Part shown: positions 43,503 to 59,665 of the stretch, in pieces
Layout of the letters: the number at the start of each line of letters is the position of its first letter
How positions within the stretch are numbered: the first letter of the stretch is position 1
DNA from: Polyporus tsugae
Lineage: Eukaryota; Basidiomycota; Agaricomycetes; Polyporales; Polyporaceae
NCBI GenBank assembly: GCA_024305745.1
Contig: JAHRBS010000004.1
Span: 558,001 to 622,000 of the forward strand
DNA: 64,000 nt
Direction of reading: 5' to 3'
Notes under the pieces: generated by a model
What the model was told of the DNA's origin: nothing
The model's database searches: none
The model's input: only the letters and a program-made list of their open reading frames with translations
Position numbers and translations under genes: made by a program

Positions 43503-44908
43503 TCAAAAACCCTCCACTTCTACAATGTTTACCACCTCTTCCTTTTCAGCATCGGAAAGAGAGGCATAGATGGCTCTAATGCAGGCAATGGGAGGTTCAA
43601 CAGGGATGGGGGTTTCAACGGACTTGGTGGTGACAATGCAGATCTTGCGAGGCAGGGGTGGTGTGGGGTTCTTGGTATTGGAGGGGGTAAAGGGGGTGCC
43701 CTTGCAGTCCCAGGCAATGTGACCTTCAGTGCGGCATCTGAAGCAGATTCCTTTTTCCCTGAAGTAGGCTTGTTCTTTGTCGGTGAGTTTTTGAAGTCGA
43801 ACAGGGAAGGATCCAGTTGACACCGGGGTCTTGTTTGACGGCAGTTGGGTAGGCTTGGTCTGCTTGGTGTACTTGTTTGCCTTGCACCACTGCATGTCCA
43901 AATGTACAGTGAGTTCGTAGTACCCCTCGATTGAGGTCGGCAGCTTCTCGACAGTCATGATGTTCTTGATCAGACCGGAGTTAAGGCCTGTGAGGAAGTA
44001 GTCAGAGAGGACATCTAGGTCTGTGATGGTGGATTTGGCGGCAATGAGATGGAACTGGGCGACATAATCTTCTGCTGACCCCGTCTGTTTCATTGCTTTC
44101 ATTCGGGTAATGCAGTCGGCAGCTGGGGATAGGGGTTGGAAGGCGGCAAAGAACTTTGCTTTGAAGGTGTCAAAGGTTTCAAATCCTACTTTGGTGCCCT
44201 TGTCATCAGTCTCATATGCTTCTGCCATCAAAACTTCCTTCCATGGTCCAGCAGTGCCTCCTTCCAAGAACGACAAGATAAAGATGATCCTTTCTTTGTC
44301 ATTTAGATAAGATGCCGCATTGATGCACAGGTAGGTTCTGCAGGTGTTAAAGAACAGAGCTGCTTGCATGTGGTCTCCCAAAAAGTCTGGAGGCGGGCAG
44401 ATCTTTCGTTCACTGGGTCGTACTGTGGGGGTACCTGTTACGGGAGGTGACTGCGTGTTGGACATGGGGATCTTGGGTTTTGGGGGTGAGTTGAGGTTGA
44501 TTACTTGTCTCGGGTTGGCACCACTTCCTGATGTCAGAAGTTTGGGTGGGGGAACAATGGGGGATACTGGAGGTGGTGTGCGGCAACTGATTCCTTCACT
44601 GGCTAGGGTTAACGCAGTGGCTAGGGGAATAGCTGAGAGTGAGGGGGAAGCTTTGGGAGTGGGGTTTTGACTGGGGTTTGGGGACACCACAGAGATTTGA
44701 CTGGAATTCTCTAGAGATCCCTCGGGCCACTCTGTAGGGTTAACTCTGGAGGTTCTTTCAAGGGGATATCCATCTTCTCCAGCAGTATAGACCCAATGAG
44801 TACCATTGAATACGATGTGATGTGTTGATCGTAGAGGTACCAGACATTGTCTTCTCCAAGAGTAGAGTTACTTGGGAGACGTCTGATGCTTTGTGTCAGG
44901 GGAGCCAT
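43503..44908 (-). pseudogene. Gypsy gag with a CCHC zinc knuckle
   Basis: The main frame 43503..44690 has the Ty3-type capsid region (GDHMQAALFFNTCRTYL, GTAGPWKEVLMAE, FETFDTFKAKFFAAFQP, GSAEDYVAQFHLIAAKS, LSDYFLTGLNSGLIKNIM) and a knuckle CFRCRTEGHIAWDC (C-x2-C-x4-H-x4-C). An N-terminal piece at 44711..44908 starting MAPLTQSIRRLPSN is in another frame, so a small frameshift lies near 44700. Gag and pol are in different frames, as is common in Gypsy elements. Confidence 0.85.
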
Positions 44909-44958
44909 GATTATTGCCTAGACTTGGATAAGTCGGCAGGAGAAAGAGTTTGACCTAA

Positions 44959-45434
44959 TGTTATGACGAGGTTTTCAGTGTGGGGTCAGAGGTGTGCACT
45001 CTCAAAGTGGGCAGAGGATGACGAGGGAGTTAAGCAGTGTTTGTTGTGTCAGAGGTTCTGAGTAGCGACTGGCCAGGGGACAGACACTCAAGGGTTCAGT
45101 GGGGAGTGAGAACCTCAATGGATTCAAGAGGTCAAACTAAGGAAAAGTACATGGGGGTCTTGTCTCATGTAGGTAACAGGAACAATAGCGGAACCGAGGC
45201 AACGGGACCCTACAGTGAACAGAGAACAAAGGAGTAACCGAGAGGGGGAGGTCTATTGTACCAAGAAGGACAATAGCGCGGGATGGTCCGGACCGAGGAC
45301 AATAGCTAACACATGATGTTGTGATCACGCGCCTAGTAAGAGTACAATGAGGTTGAACCCGGGAGTCATGCAGGGGCGAGAGCGAGATAGGAATGTCAAA
45401 GGGAAAAGATAGGATGGCATACAAGGTGGTAACA
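44959..45434 (-). repeat. 5' LTR of the Gypsy element
   Basis: 476 bp, direct copy of 38473-38948, retaining more CpG sites than the other LTR. Confidence 0.9.
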
Positions 45435-45474
45435 CATTTGGTCGAGACAACCTTGGAGGGGAAGAGGAGGGTAA

Positions 45475-45922
45475 TGTTACGATTGCATACCCAGCCAGGC
45501 CCAACGTCTCCTACTACCTCACCGCTCCTGGCTCACCAAGCAACAACCTATTCACCGGTGCATGCATTCCCAAAGCTAACCCATCGCTTCCGCTCCACGG
45601 TGGCAGACAAACCGAGCTCTACTGACTCCCCACTCTCCTTCCGCAGCCCGCAGCCCGCAGCCCGCAACCCAGAGACAGTCCGCAGCCGGTAGCCTAGAGA
45701 CCACAGCATCCACTTGTGTGTATAAGGGGTGACACCTCAGTAGTGACCCCCAGTTCTCAGTCTCTTGTGTATTCTATGAGATCGCCCTGGTGGCAATCTT
45801 CCTATACATCCTACATCTCCTAGAGCTCCTCACTCTAGTATCCAACCTCTAGTCAACAACTAGTTCTTGGTCTAAATGTCTGAACTTATCAAACTAAGGA
45901 GTTCAATAGTTGAGACGTAACA
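45475..45922 (+). repeat. right LTR of the outer element (448 bp)
   Basis: Direct copy of 36621-37120. It is shorter mainly because the CAGCCCG-type tandem tract has fewer units. Confidence 0.85.
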
Positions 45923-46520
45923 GAAGGGTTCATTGGCCAGACATGGGCAGGGCCTGCATACGTCATAAGTATAGCATCAAATCTAGATCTGTCTATCTTA
46001 AAATAGAAAACAATGAGCCCTTTTATCCCTAGTAATGCACGAGACTGTGGTATCATCCAAGGGAGTACAGAAGAGGAGGGGGAACAATGTGGCAGGATGG
46101 CGCAGTATAAAAATAGAAATTTCAAAAGTTCACGGAATGACCAGGGATGATTTTATCGTGAATCATCCAACAGAGTGTTCCTCATCATCCCCGGTCATCC
46201 GGATTGGCCGGCGCGTAAGCCACACAACGACAGATGATGGCAAATGCTCCAAAATGCTGGGACATTTGTCAATTTTGACTGGGCCTGATCCCTGTAATCA
46301 ACAGAGTGACACTGAACTGCAAGTCTACTAAGGTTACTCTAATGGTAATCTAATGGGGTCTATTACGTGTAATAGACCTGCGCCGAACGGGGCCCTTAAC
46401 GATTGATCGACAATGTAAGCGCACTTCGGCCAATGGGCGCCAATCACTGCAGGTTACCGTAGTCAGCGATAACCCAAGATGACGATGCGACACACCGTAC
46501 TGTGACCTCGATTACATCCT
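45923..46520. other. intergenic, nothing assigned
   Basis: This 600-bp AT-rich stretch lies between the LTR and the F-box pseudogene. No motifs were seen. Confidence 0.5.
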
Positions 46521-48296
46521 TCACCAAAGCGCACCAGGGTACCGCTCGCCACCCCGATAAGCGGCATCTGAATGTCCAGGCATATCCGGCACCTCCTTAA
46601 TGCGCTCAAACCTGAACGTCTCGAAGTTCCCCACATTCCTCAACACATCCAGCTCCTTCCCGTCCACATATATATGCGGCGTCACTTGCAACACGAAGAG
46701 CCTGAGGTACCCATACCCTCCAGACCTGAGCTCGCGGATGAGCCGCCCGAGCGGGACATGTTCCCAATGTGCCTCTCCCCGACACGCATGCCCGGAGTCA
46801 GCGCCGTTGGAGCAAGCGAACTCGCAGAACCCGTCGTACTCTCTGAACCCATGCACGATCCGGAGCGTGGTGATTCCAATAGGTTCGGACTCAGACTCGG
46901 AGTCGGAATCGGCGTCGCGCACGAATGGCAGGAGGCGCAGGTTCGGCGGACCGTCGTGGTGGGAGCCCCCCTCGGCCACGAGAACGACGGTCCTCGCTCG
47001 GGGGAAGAGCTGTAACGGCGAACGATTCCAGGGGGAGGACGATGAGCCGACGCCGTAGAGCCACACCTCGTCCACGGTCCACGGCGATGTTGCGTGGTCG
47101 GAGAAGACCATAGAGGGCCACTGGAACGACGGGATGCCGTTCGTCCCCAGCTGGAGCATCCAGGACGCGATGCGGCGCGTGGTGTGAGCGAACACGGTGG
47201 TCAGGGAGACGGAGTAGTCACCGAGCCCGGTGGGATGCACCCCGATGCACACCGTGACTTGGGTCTGGCGCTCCTGTGAGTCGGGTGGGAGGAGGAAGCG
47301 GCGCGGGAACGAGCGGTCTCTGGCGTGGTAGCCTAGGATTTCGACGGACGACCCGCAGACGCAGGGCTGGAGGAGGGCGAGGTAGTACTGGAGGGCGTCT
47401 GGAGAGAAGTCAATGAGGGTTACGTGTTTGAGGTGGTGCAGAGGGATCAGGGCGAGGTCGTTGGTGACGTCCTCGCCTTCGAATTGCATGCTGAACTCGC
47501 TCAGGGCGACGCTCTAATCCACCCAGTATTCCACGTTTCTCTCAGTCGCGGACATTCTCTGAGGAACCTGATAACCCTTGCATGGGAGTCGCGCGTCGAC
47601 ACGTTGAGAAGGGCGAGGTCGTCAGGCTCGGAAACCCCTTATCTGGCAGGGCCCGGACTTCATCCAAGATTAGATCGCGGATATTCAGAGCCTGTGCCAG
47701 GGAAAGCGGCAGCGCAGCTTCCTTCGAGTCCCAATCGTATGTTTCATTGCAGAGCAGCGAGAAGGAGGAGAGGGCGACGGAGGAGGATTGCTCGACGAGG
47801 GCCCGTAGGTTGCTGCAATGCTTGCCGATATCGTACAAGTGTATCGACCGGAAGCATGTGTTCGGAGCAAGCTCGTTCAGGATGTCGACATCGGATCCTA
47901 CGGCATTCAGGGGGACGTGGTTGCTCCACGTCGCCATTTGTCGAACGAGGAGTAGCTTTTGGAACGAGGTTTTGAAGGTGGTCCAGAGGTGTGGATGCGC
48001 GAGGGCAACCTTGCGGAGGTGATGGCTGGTGTGGGTGACAGGGATAAGCATTGAACTGTCGGTGAGAGTATTGCGCCAGAAGGGGTGGTAGCGGTTCCAT
48101 CGCTTGGTACAAGAATCAGGGACAAGCTCGAGGATTTTGTGGAGGATCTCGATGGGGAGTTTGAAGAGCGGGGAGCGTTCGTTACGAGCTTTGTGGAAGA
48201 CTACGGTGTAGTACTTGGTGAGATTCTCAACCGAGCACAGAGTCTCGAGAAAGCTGAATGGGCGTGGAAAGTGAGCGGCTGGAGCATCGCTTAAGT
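46521..48296 (-). pseudogene. F-box gene, paralogue of the 30801-33891 copy, with frame changes
   Basis: The minus-strand N-terminus reads FSFLETLCSVENLTKYY, then the F-box LFK, LPIEILHKILELVPDS, WRNTLTDSSMLIPVTHTSH and HLRKVALAHPHLWTTF, VPLNAVGSD, FRSIHLYDIG, NIRDLILDEVRALPDKGFPSL. The homologous frame then shifts near 47615-47625 (continuing as DLALLNVSTRDSHARVIRF) and again near 47510-47540, where about 24 extra bases including a stop separate ECPRL from SVALSEFS. The rest (46521..47489) is open: HHLKHVTLIDFSPDALQYYL, WTVDEVWLYGV, RIVHGFREYDGF, YLRLFVLQV, FRFERIKEVPDMPGHSD. An intron at the second break cannot be fully excluded, but the first break has no splice explanation. Confidence 0.7.
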
Positions 48297-49162
48297 ACAG
48301 TCATCGCACCCCAGTCCCTCGGGATGGCATGAATTGTATCCTGCTGCCCAGTCCCGGGAACAATGAAGCCGAGGCCGCAGTGCACCCTGTCCCCGGCGCC
48401 ACTTGACAAGCGTCGAAGACGATAATCGAATGGCTGACAATGTTCGTACTGACCTGCTCATAACTACGGCCCATGTAAATATCAGTGGGGGGATGCGAAA
48501 GCGATGACGTGGAACGTACGACAAAAATTTGGCCTCATGTTGAAGTCGTTCCAGGAACGCTTCCGCGCTCTGCTGTGTTGCGGAACGTCCCATTTTCGAA
48601 CAGCACGGCCAGACGAGCGACCGACTGGGTGTCTCCAATCGACGTCCGCGGATTAGGTCGGTCAAGATGAGGAGAGGAACTGAGGAAAGGAGTGTCTGAC
48701 GAGGCGTCGCGACGTATTTCCAACCCGCTTCAAGCTTGTAATAAGGGTCTCCAGTGTCGTGATTAGTCCGTATAACATGGATCGGAAAACATCCAACAGA
48801 ACGATCGTACAATACAAGTATGTAACGGCTGCGGGGAACGTCGAAAACGTGTCCCCCGCCTAGTCTTCTTCGCCGGGCATTCAAGGCCCGAGGAACAGAA
48901 TAAACGAGGAGGATGTTCTGCGTCCCCGCGAGCGCCTGCAAATTCCCCTGCGACAAAACGTTGGGAAGCAAGTGACTCTAAGGCGGAGACGGTGATGACA
49001 TTGTAAGGAACAGTTGAAATGCAGAAGGCAAGGTATATATACTACTTCTTGTTTGGTGCTGTTTGGCCCAAAGGCGCCTCTTCACCTCTCGTTGCAATGC
49101 GGCCGGGCAGCTCAGCATTAGACTCGTCTCATCCATCTGTCCCCCTCTTGTTCACCGTCTCC
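48297..49162. other. gene-poor stretch with one unassigned 226-codon frame
   Basis: The minus-strand frame 48291..48971 begins MLPNVLSQGNLQALAG and is uninterrupted for 226 codons, but it shows no family motif. Another frame at 48535..48723 has a protein-like stretch (RLAVLFENGTFRN). It could be a hypothetical gene with introns or chance; evidence is too thin to choose. The right end holds the promoter of the PRP16 gene. Confidence 0.35.
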
Positions 49163-53886
<4,724 letters not shown>

Positions 53887-54918
53887 GCTTCGATGTGACC
53901 GCAGGTTTTGGTGTTTCCAGCCCCGACCCGCCCGACCCGCTTGTACATATGGCGGGTGCAGATCGTTTCTACGCATTGGTATTTTCTCGTAATATATAAC
54001 AGCATCTGCGACTATAGAGGATCCATTTCGTTGACGTGTTGCAGGTATGTTGCCTGCAATCGAACATGCGATCTTTCGGCGAACCCACGACATGTCGCAG
54101 TGGTATCATGATCATGAGCATTGCACCCAGGTGCGCCGGGCGGAGGTAGACGGGCCCTGATTCCATGCTAAGCTCTAATTGTCACGATTTAGACCCGGCG
54201 TGAAGGAACCTTCGCGGTCCAGCAGCGGGTGTCGCTGGGTTGTACGTCTTCCCGCTCAAGGTTGTCACGGTCGTAAGGTTTCCCAAACGGTGGTACGGAT
54301 TATAATTTATCTTGTTTGCTGAATTCTGTAGTAGGTAACTCTCTCACCACCTCGGAGTATATACTATAGAGTACAGTCCATGGGTCTGTCATCAGTGTGA
54401 TCAATATTTGCGGGGTTGAAGCCTTCGGAGTTCCGTAGAATCTCCACCAGGAAAGGGAATGTTGTCCCGAGAGCGTGACGGTGACTGTGTACCTCACCAG
54501 TTAGGCACGTGTCATCAAAGTGTGACATGATTGAAATCTGAGACTGGGGGAGATTCAGCCGGCGCAGTGGGCGGGTCCTGCACAAGCCCTCTGTTTTATA
54601 CTGCACCTCTCTTCCGTCTCATCACCCTCCTGGATTCCTCTCTCAGACTGCCCCAGCACTCCTCGCCGCTACCCCGCTCGATTAACACTGCGCATATCCC
54701 ATATTGTGGCGCCAGAAGTCCCTCCGTCCCTCTCCGCAACATACTTCTCCCGAGCACCACACCATCCGGCACATCTGGCCCCATACGAGTCCTCTGTTCT
54801 CTTGTATGTTTCCATGATGCAAAAGTTCTGGCCAACCGTTCACTGAAATGCATATCGACGTCGAACTTAGGTCCGGACGGAGATTTTCCTACATCACGCC
54901 GGGGGATCCACTCGTTCG
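53887..54918. other. intergenic, upstream region of the copper-fist gene
   Basis: About 1 kb. Frames such as 54531..54929 (plus) run through the presumed 5' UTR and have no motifs. No clear copper-response element (TTTGCTC-like) was confirmed by eye. Confidence 0.5.
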
Positions 54919-56676
54919 ATGGTGCGTGACACTGCCTCGGCGGAATACTTCCGGCCTTGGGCGCTGACCCGCGTCGGGCAGGTGTTCGTCAACGACAAGA
55001 AGTTCGCATGGTACGTCTGCACTCCTCTACTCCCGCGAAGGTTTGTGGCTGAAATCCTACAGCGAGTCATGCATCAAGGGCCACCGCTCGTCTGGCTGTC
55101 AGCACGCGGACCGGCCGCTGTTCGAGGTCAAGAAGAAGGGCAGGCCGGTCTCGCAGTGCGATAAGTGCAGGGAGCTCCGGCAGACGAAGCGGATGCACGG
55201 CAAGTGCACATGCGCCTCGAGCTCTGCGCCTGGGTCGTCCGTGGAGGTGAACACGGTAGGGCCATCTGACCGGTCCGTATCGAAGGCTAAATGTGCGTCG
55301 ATTTCAATCCTTCCCTCGAACTTCCACCCTTCTGCGTATCGCCCCCTTTCCTTATCTCGAATATACGGCAAGACTCTGCGCTCTTCAGGCGCTGTGAAAA
55401 CGCCCCCCCTTTTCTTCCCATTATTTATGGTCTATTCATTTGACCGTTCCTATCGCCTTTGCTCGTTACCCACGGTACTGACATTCTGTCTATAGCACGG
55501 CGATTTAAACCCATCGCACCAGCATTGCCCAATGGCTTGAAGGATGTCCTTCCGGCACCCGAGATACGTACAGAGGTCTCACCAAACCTGTGTCGCTGTG
55601 GCGGTAAGGACGCGACCGTTTGCACATGTGGCCACGAGCGTGGCCCATCGGCGCTGATGAGGCAGCCGGACAATGGCGGATTGGCCGCCCTCGCTCAAGC
55701 CGCCCTTTTCTGCTGCGCCGACAATTTACCGTCAACATCAACTTCGACATCGGCTGTGCTGTCAAGCCTGTCGAAACATTTGGCGACTGCGGCACCCACA
55801 GAGGGCACCTCGCGCAAACACACTCGCAGCTGCTGCTCGAGCGCGGCGAATTCTCGCCCGCCCTCACCGAAGCCGAAACGCACGAAGCCATCCACTTCCG
55901 CGCCTTCCCTTCCCCATTCCCACGACCAGCATCTTCCTCACGCGCCGAATTGTTGCTCCGCCTCGCCGCCGTCTGCGTACATGACGTCCCTCGCTCACAC
56001 CTACGCATCAACCAGCGCGCCACCCGAGTTTCCGGCTATCGGTCCCCACAGCGCGTCCGCGCCGGTGACGGATAGCGGATGCTGCTGTGGGACGCAGTGC
56101 GCCTGCCCGGGGTGCGTGCAGCACCGCGGGACGGAGCACGCCGCGAAGGACTACGGCGACTGCGAAGACGGCGAGTGCCGGACCTGCGTCGACCACGAGG
56201 GCGGCGTCGCCCTGCCCGAACGCGCCCTCGCGTTCTCCCAGGGCCGCTACGCCTCCAGCTCCAGCTCCAGCTCGACTGCGCTCCCCGCCCCGTCTGTGTC
56301 TGGGCGAGCGCGGGGTGGGAGCGTGTCGACGAGCTACATCGACGCGTTCTTCGCGACGGCCGCGTCGCTGCCTGCGCCGCCGCCGGGACGCACGGGCTCG
56401 CTGGACCCGACGAACGTGCTCGTGTACCCGCGAGGGATCTTCGGTGCGGGCGACCCGGAGCGGCGCTCGCTGTTCGGACTCGTCGAGGTGCCGAAGCTGC
56501 AGTGCAGCTGTCCGGGAGGGTGTGGGTGCCCCGAGGGACGGTGTGCGTGTGGGGAGGGCTGCACGGGGTGTGCACCGGGCAGCGACGGGGTGGAGGAGGG
56601 GGGAAGTGGGGAGAGCGCGGTGGTGGAGGTGGCGGCGCGGACGAGTGCGAAGGTTGGGAGCTGCTGTAGTGGATAG
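54919..56676 (+). CDS. copper-fist transcription factor (Mac1/Cuf1/GRISEA type)
   Basis: Exons 54919..54921, 54982..55010, 55063..55292 and 55496..56676 give 1443 nt, 480 aa. The copper-fist DNA-binding domain is complete (VFVNDKKFACESCIKGHR, SSGCQHADRPLFEVKKKGRP, SQCDKCRELRQTKRMHGKCTC), containing the zinc-binding Cys/His set, the RGHR-like KGHR and the GRP minor-groove motif. The start codon is alone at the end of exon 1, followed at once by a good donor (gtgcgt); joining it to the next exon restores the canonical MVFVN start. The rest is Ser/Pro-rich with Cys clusters (NLCRCGG, CTCGHE, CCCGTQCACPGC, and a CSCPGGCGCPEGRCACGEGC run near the end), which in relatives bind Cu(I) and sense copper. 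It likely controls copper transporters or metallothionein-type genes in the nucleus. Confidence 0.93.
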
Positions 56677-57151
56677 CTGGGGCTGCGTGTGGGTCTCGGT
56701 TGCGTTTGGGTGGTCTATGCTTTCCTGGATAATGTTTTGGTGTGAAAGTCCCTGATGTACTACTTTACATGCATTGCTCTACACCGTCCTTTCCTCCCAT
56801 TGTTCAATGTTCCGGTTGTTACTGATGAAGTTCGACTTTCTCTGTGATTACAGCCTGCTGTGAGGGCTATGGAAATGTTGCACGATGGCTCAAATGCATC
56901 AAGCCCGAGTCATTTGTATATGTAGCAATGTTCAAACTTAAAAGTTGGCGGGCCCGCACCACGTTGCACTGCCACCACATACATTTGGGCGTCTCACCTT
57001 CGGACGTTCAAGTTCAACTGGTTCATCTTCCTCCAAACCGCGTTTCAGGCCCAACAGTGCCCGGCGACTCCACAGTGAGAAGTTTTTCCTTCAGAATCAC
57101 ATATATATCTCATATTGGACTAAATTGACAGTCTCAGAAAGCTCCAAAGTC
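56677..57151. other. intergenic
   Basis: This is the 3' flank of the copper-fist gene and the promoter of the F-box gene. The open frame 56844..57128 lacks motifs. Confidence 0.5.
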
Positions 57152-59082
57152 ATGGCAGAATCAGCCCAGTTCAAGTCGGGAGCCATCATCACGGAGCTCC
57201 AGGAGACCTTGAGGAATGAGGTAGATATGATGAAGTGCGTTTTTAGATGCTCCAACAAATCCAAAGTTTCTCATGACGCTGTTTTATGCTTGCAGTGAAA
57301 GCACCGTGGGTCTCCATGTCCGCCGAAACAGGCTCCACATTTCGCTAATTAGTTCATCATTTTTCAATGCAACTACAGCTACGGTCCCTCCTACATGAAG
57401 CCATGAAGGTCACCTCCTCGCTGCAGTACGCGATCAACGCTCGGCGGCCCATCTTCACTCTCCCGACAGAGTTGTTCAACCACATCATGGAGGACATTAT
57501 GCCCACCGCCGTACCTATAGGCTCTTCCAAGATTGACCAGTTCTGGCGCCCATTATTTCGAGACAGCACCGCGTTGATCCCTGTTTCCCAAACCTGCCGC
57601 CACTTCCGCCAAATCGCCCTTGCCCATTCCGAATGGTGGACCACCCTCTCGTCTCGCAGGTTGAAGCACTACCCCGTCTGCACCGCCAACAGCTGGCCCC
57701 TTTCCTTTACCGTCATCGCTTGCCCTGAGGGCGAGACAGATGTATTCGAGGTCTTCGACGATACGACGGCGTCCCGGATCGAGGAGGTGCATGCCGTGCG
57801 CTGCAATGGAGCCATCATGCGCGGGGTCCGAAACCTCTTCTCGATGGACGCCAGAGCCCCCGCGCTCAAAGCGTTGACATGCATCTCGACGATCGACGAC
57901 CGCGTACACCCGTTCACCCTCATCCCCGACCGCATATGGGCCCTCAAACAGCTCGTTCTCGACCGTGTCGAGTTCTGGTTCTATGGCTCTGAACCCTACC
58001 AGATCCCGTCCATAACGCACCTCGTCCTGGCTGGCTCCTCCGCCTCGCACAGGAATATAGCGCAGCTTCTCAGCAGCTGCCCGAACCTCCAGACCCTCGT
58101 CCTCTCTGAGCTGTTCGCTAGAGCGGATGGCGCCGTGCCGAGCACCCCGTTCCCCTTGTCAACCCGCATCCGACGAGTCGCGTTGCATGATCTTCGGCAC
58201 AGCACCCTCGAGTTCTACCTCGCGCTTATCCGGCCGCGCACAGATGGGAGGATGGCGCTCCAGATCCTGAACGAGCAGGTGCAACATCACCAATTCCAAT
58301 ACGAGCCCCTCATCGAGCAGCGCCTGCACGGCAAAGCGACTCATCTGCGCATCGGGGTGTTCACAGACACCGCGTCCTTCTACCGGTTCTCCGTCACGCT
58401 CGCCAGCCGGGCCAACGCGGTGCGCTTCGCGTCGACCGCCAGCAACCTCGCGTCGTCGCGGTACGTGCTCCCCGACGCGTGGCTCTCGCGGCTCCTCCTC
58501 GACGCGGACGTCGCAGACCTGTCCGGGGTGCACGAGGCGTGGCTGTTCAACACGACCGCGCCGTTCACCGTGTACCTCACCACGTTCCAAGTCGCCGTGC
58601 GCTCTGCGATGAACGCGCTGTCCGCGCTCGAGACCCTCACCCTCGTCACGGTCGACCACCCGAACGACGGGCCGGGGAACGTGCTGTGGCCGGATATCTC
58701 GGTCGTGCCGACGACGGACGACTCGGAGTGGGGCTGCCACCGGCTGAAGACGCTGCGGATGGTGCACTACGACGCGCTCCCGCCGCGGGCGCAGGGCGAC
58801 CCGAACGTGTTCAAGTTCGAGCGACCCCCAATTAAGATGGAGTTCACGCGGATGCTGGGGCATCTGGCACTGGGTGGGTATGGGTACCTGGAGAGGCTGG
58901 TGGTGCAGGCGTCGCCGCGGTTCGAGATCGACGAGAAAGATGTGGAGGCGCTGCGCACGCACTTCAAGTCTGTTGTTGTCGAGCGGATCGTGGAGCTGCC
59001 GCAGATGCCGCTGCCGCCTGTTTGTGTCGGGCCTGACGACGGGCCTGGGGGTCGCGATGCGTGGACGACTACTCATTACTGA
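57152..59082 (+). CDS. F-box protein, intact
   Basis: Exons 57152..57234, 57296..57305 (10 nt) and 57379..59082 total 1797 nt, 598 aa. A helical N-terminus (FKSGAIITELQETLRNEVDMM) leads to the F-box FTLPTELFNHIMEDIMP, followed by ALIPVSQTCRHFRQIALAHSEWW. The long remainder has irregular leucine-rich repeats (ALKQLVLDRVEFWF, SITHLVLAGSSASH, NLQTLVLSELFA, LRHSTLEFYLALI) and ends with GHLALGGYGYLERLVVQASPRFEIDEKDVEALRTHF. This is the only undamaged member of its type among the related loci at 27187, 30801 and 46521. Expected role: substrate receptor of an SCF ubiquitin ligase; substrates are unknown. A 352-codon open frame on the opposite strand is a codon-bias shadow. Confidence 0.85.
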
Positions 59083-59478
59083 CCTTTGGGGATTGATGTA
59101 CACTACCTGTGCGGGCTTCGTCTTCCCGGATTCAGGATATATCCAGTCTGTAACGTGTATGGGTGGTTGTATAGTTCGATAGCTGCTAGGAACCAACGCT
59201 ACTGACCGCACCAACACAAGAAAATTCCTGGGCTACGAAGTAGTCCAAGGTTTAGGGGGTAAGAATCACGCCGTAAGTTACGGTAACATCACTCCCACGT
59301 GGTGTCACCAGAGACTGTCCCACCAAAGTCACGCTGACCATGCGGTTCCACACAGCCCCATTCCCCGTTTGTAAGACGTATCTGCTTTGTCATCATTTCC
59401 ACGCTTGTCGCTATAAAACCAATGGCGCCCAATTGAAGTTCCGTCTTTTTCCTTTCTTTTCCCCCACCCGCCAGCAAT
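59083..59478. other. intergenic
   Basis: This is the 3' flank of the F-box gene. Nothing recognised. Confidence 0.5.
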
Positions 59479-59665
59479 TAGGGTCCAGGAGTCCGGTCAA
59501 GTCCGGTCTTTTGGCCCAAATTTTCAGGACCGAGGACCATGACCTAACAGGACCGGTCCAATTCTGAAGGACCAGACTGATTTTCCGGTCCTGCAAGGAC
59601 CGGACTGGACTTCGGTCTGGTCCTCGGTCCTGACCAGTCAAGACCAATTTTGCGGTCCTTACCAG
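59479..59665 (+). repeat. fragment of the GGTCC-rich dispersed repeat
   Basis: About 187 bp closely match the first part of the repeat at 36011-36620, starting at the same base (TAGGGTCCAGGAGTCC). The match stops exactly where the terminal repeat of the DIRS/Ngaro-like element begins, so the repeat was probably the insertion target. Confidence 0.8.

Larger units (their letters stand above)
38473..45434 (-). mobile_element. Ty3/Gypsy chromovirus with two 476-bp LTRs, degenerate
   Basis: LTRs 38473-38948 and 44959-45434 (TGTTA...TAACA) flank a 6.0-kb internal region whose gag and pol genes read on the minus strand. A polypurine tract (acaggggg on the minus strand) lies next to the LTR at 38948, as expected for the 3' LTR. 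The element is inserted in the outer LTR element. No perfect target duplication is visible: the flanks acata and cattt share only part. A C-terminal chromodomain places it among chromoviruses. Confidence 0.92.
36621..45922 (+). mobile_element. outer LTR element (about 2.3 kb without the nested Gypsy)
   Basis: Direct repeats 36621-37120 and 45475-45922 both start TGTTACRATTGC and end GAGACGTAACA. A purine-rich tract (ggaggggaagaggaggg) just before the right LTR suggests plus orientation. Apart from the nested 6.96-kb Gypsy (38473-45434), only about 1.4 kb of internal sequence remains, so the element is non-autonomous or heavily reduced. No clean target-site duplication is seen. Confidence 0.7.

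Noticed and set aside
38473..45434. Clean target-site duplication for the Gypsy element
   Set aside because: Flanks (acata and cattt) share only part of a possible duplication; not claimed.
58159..59217. 352-codon open frame on the minus strand
   Set aside because: It lies fully antisense to the intact F-box coding exon, is Arg/His-rich, and has no motif; a GC-rich codon-bias shadow.
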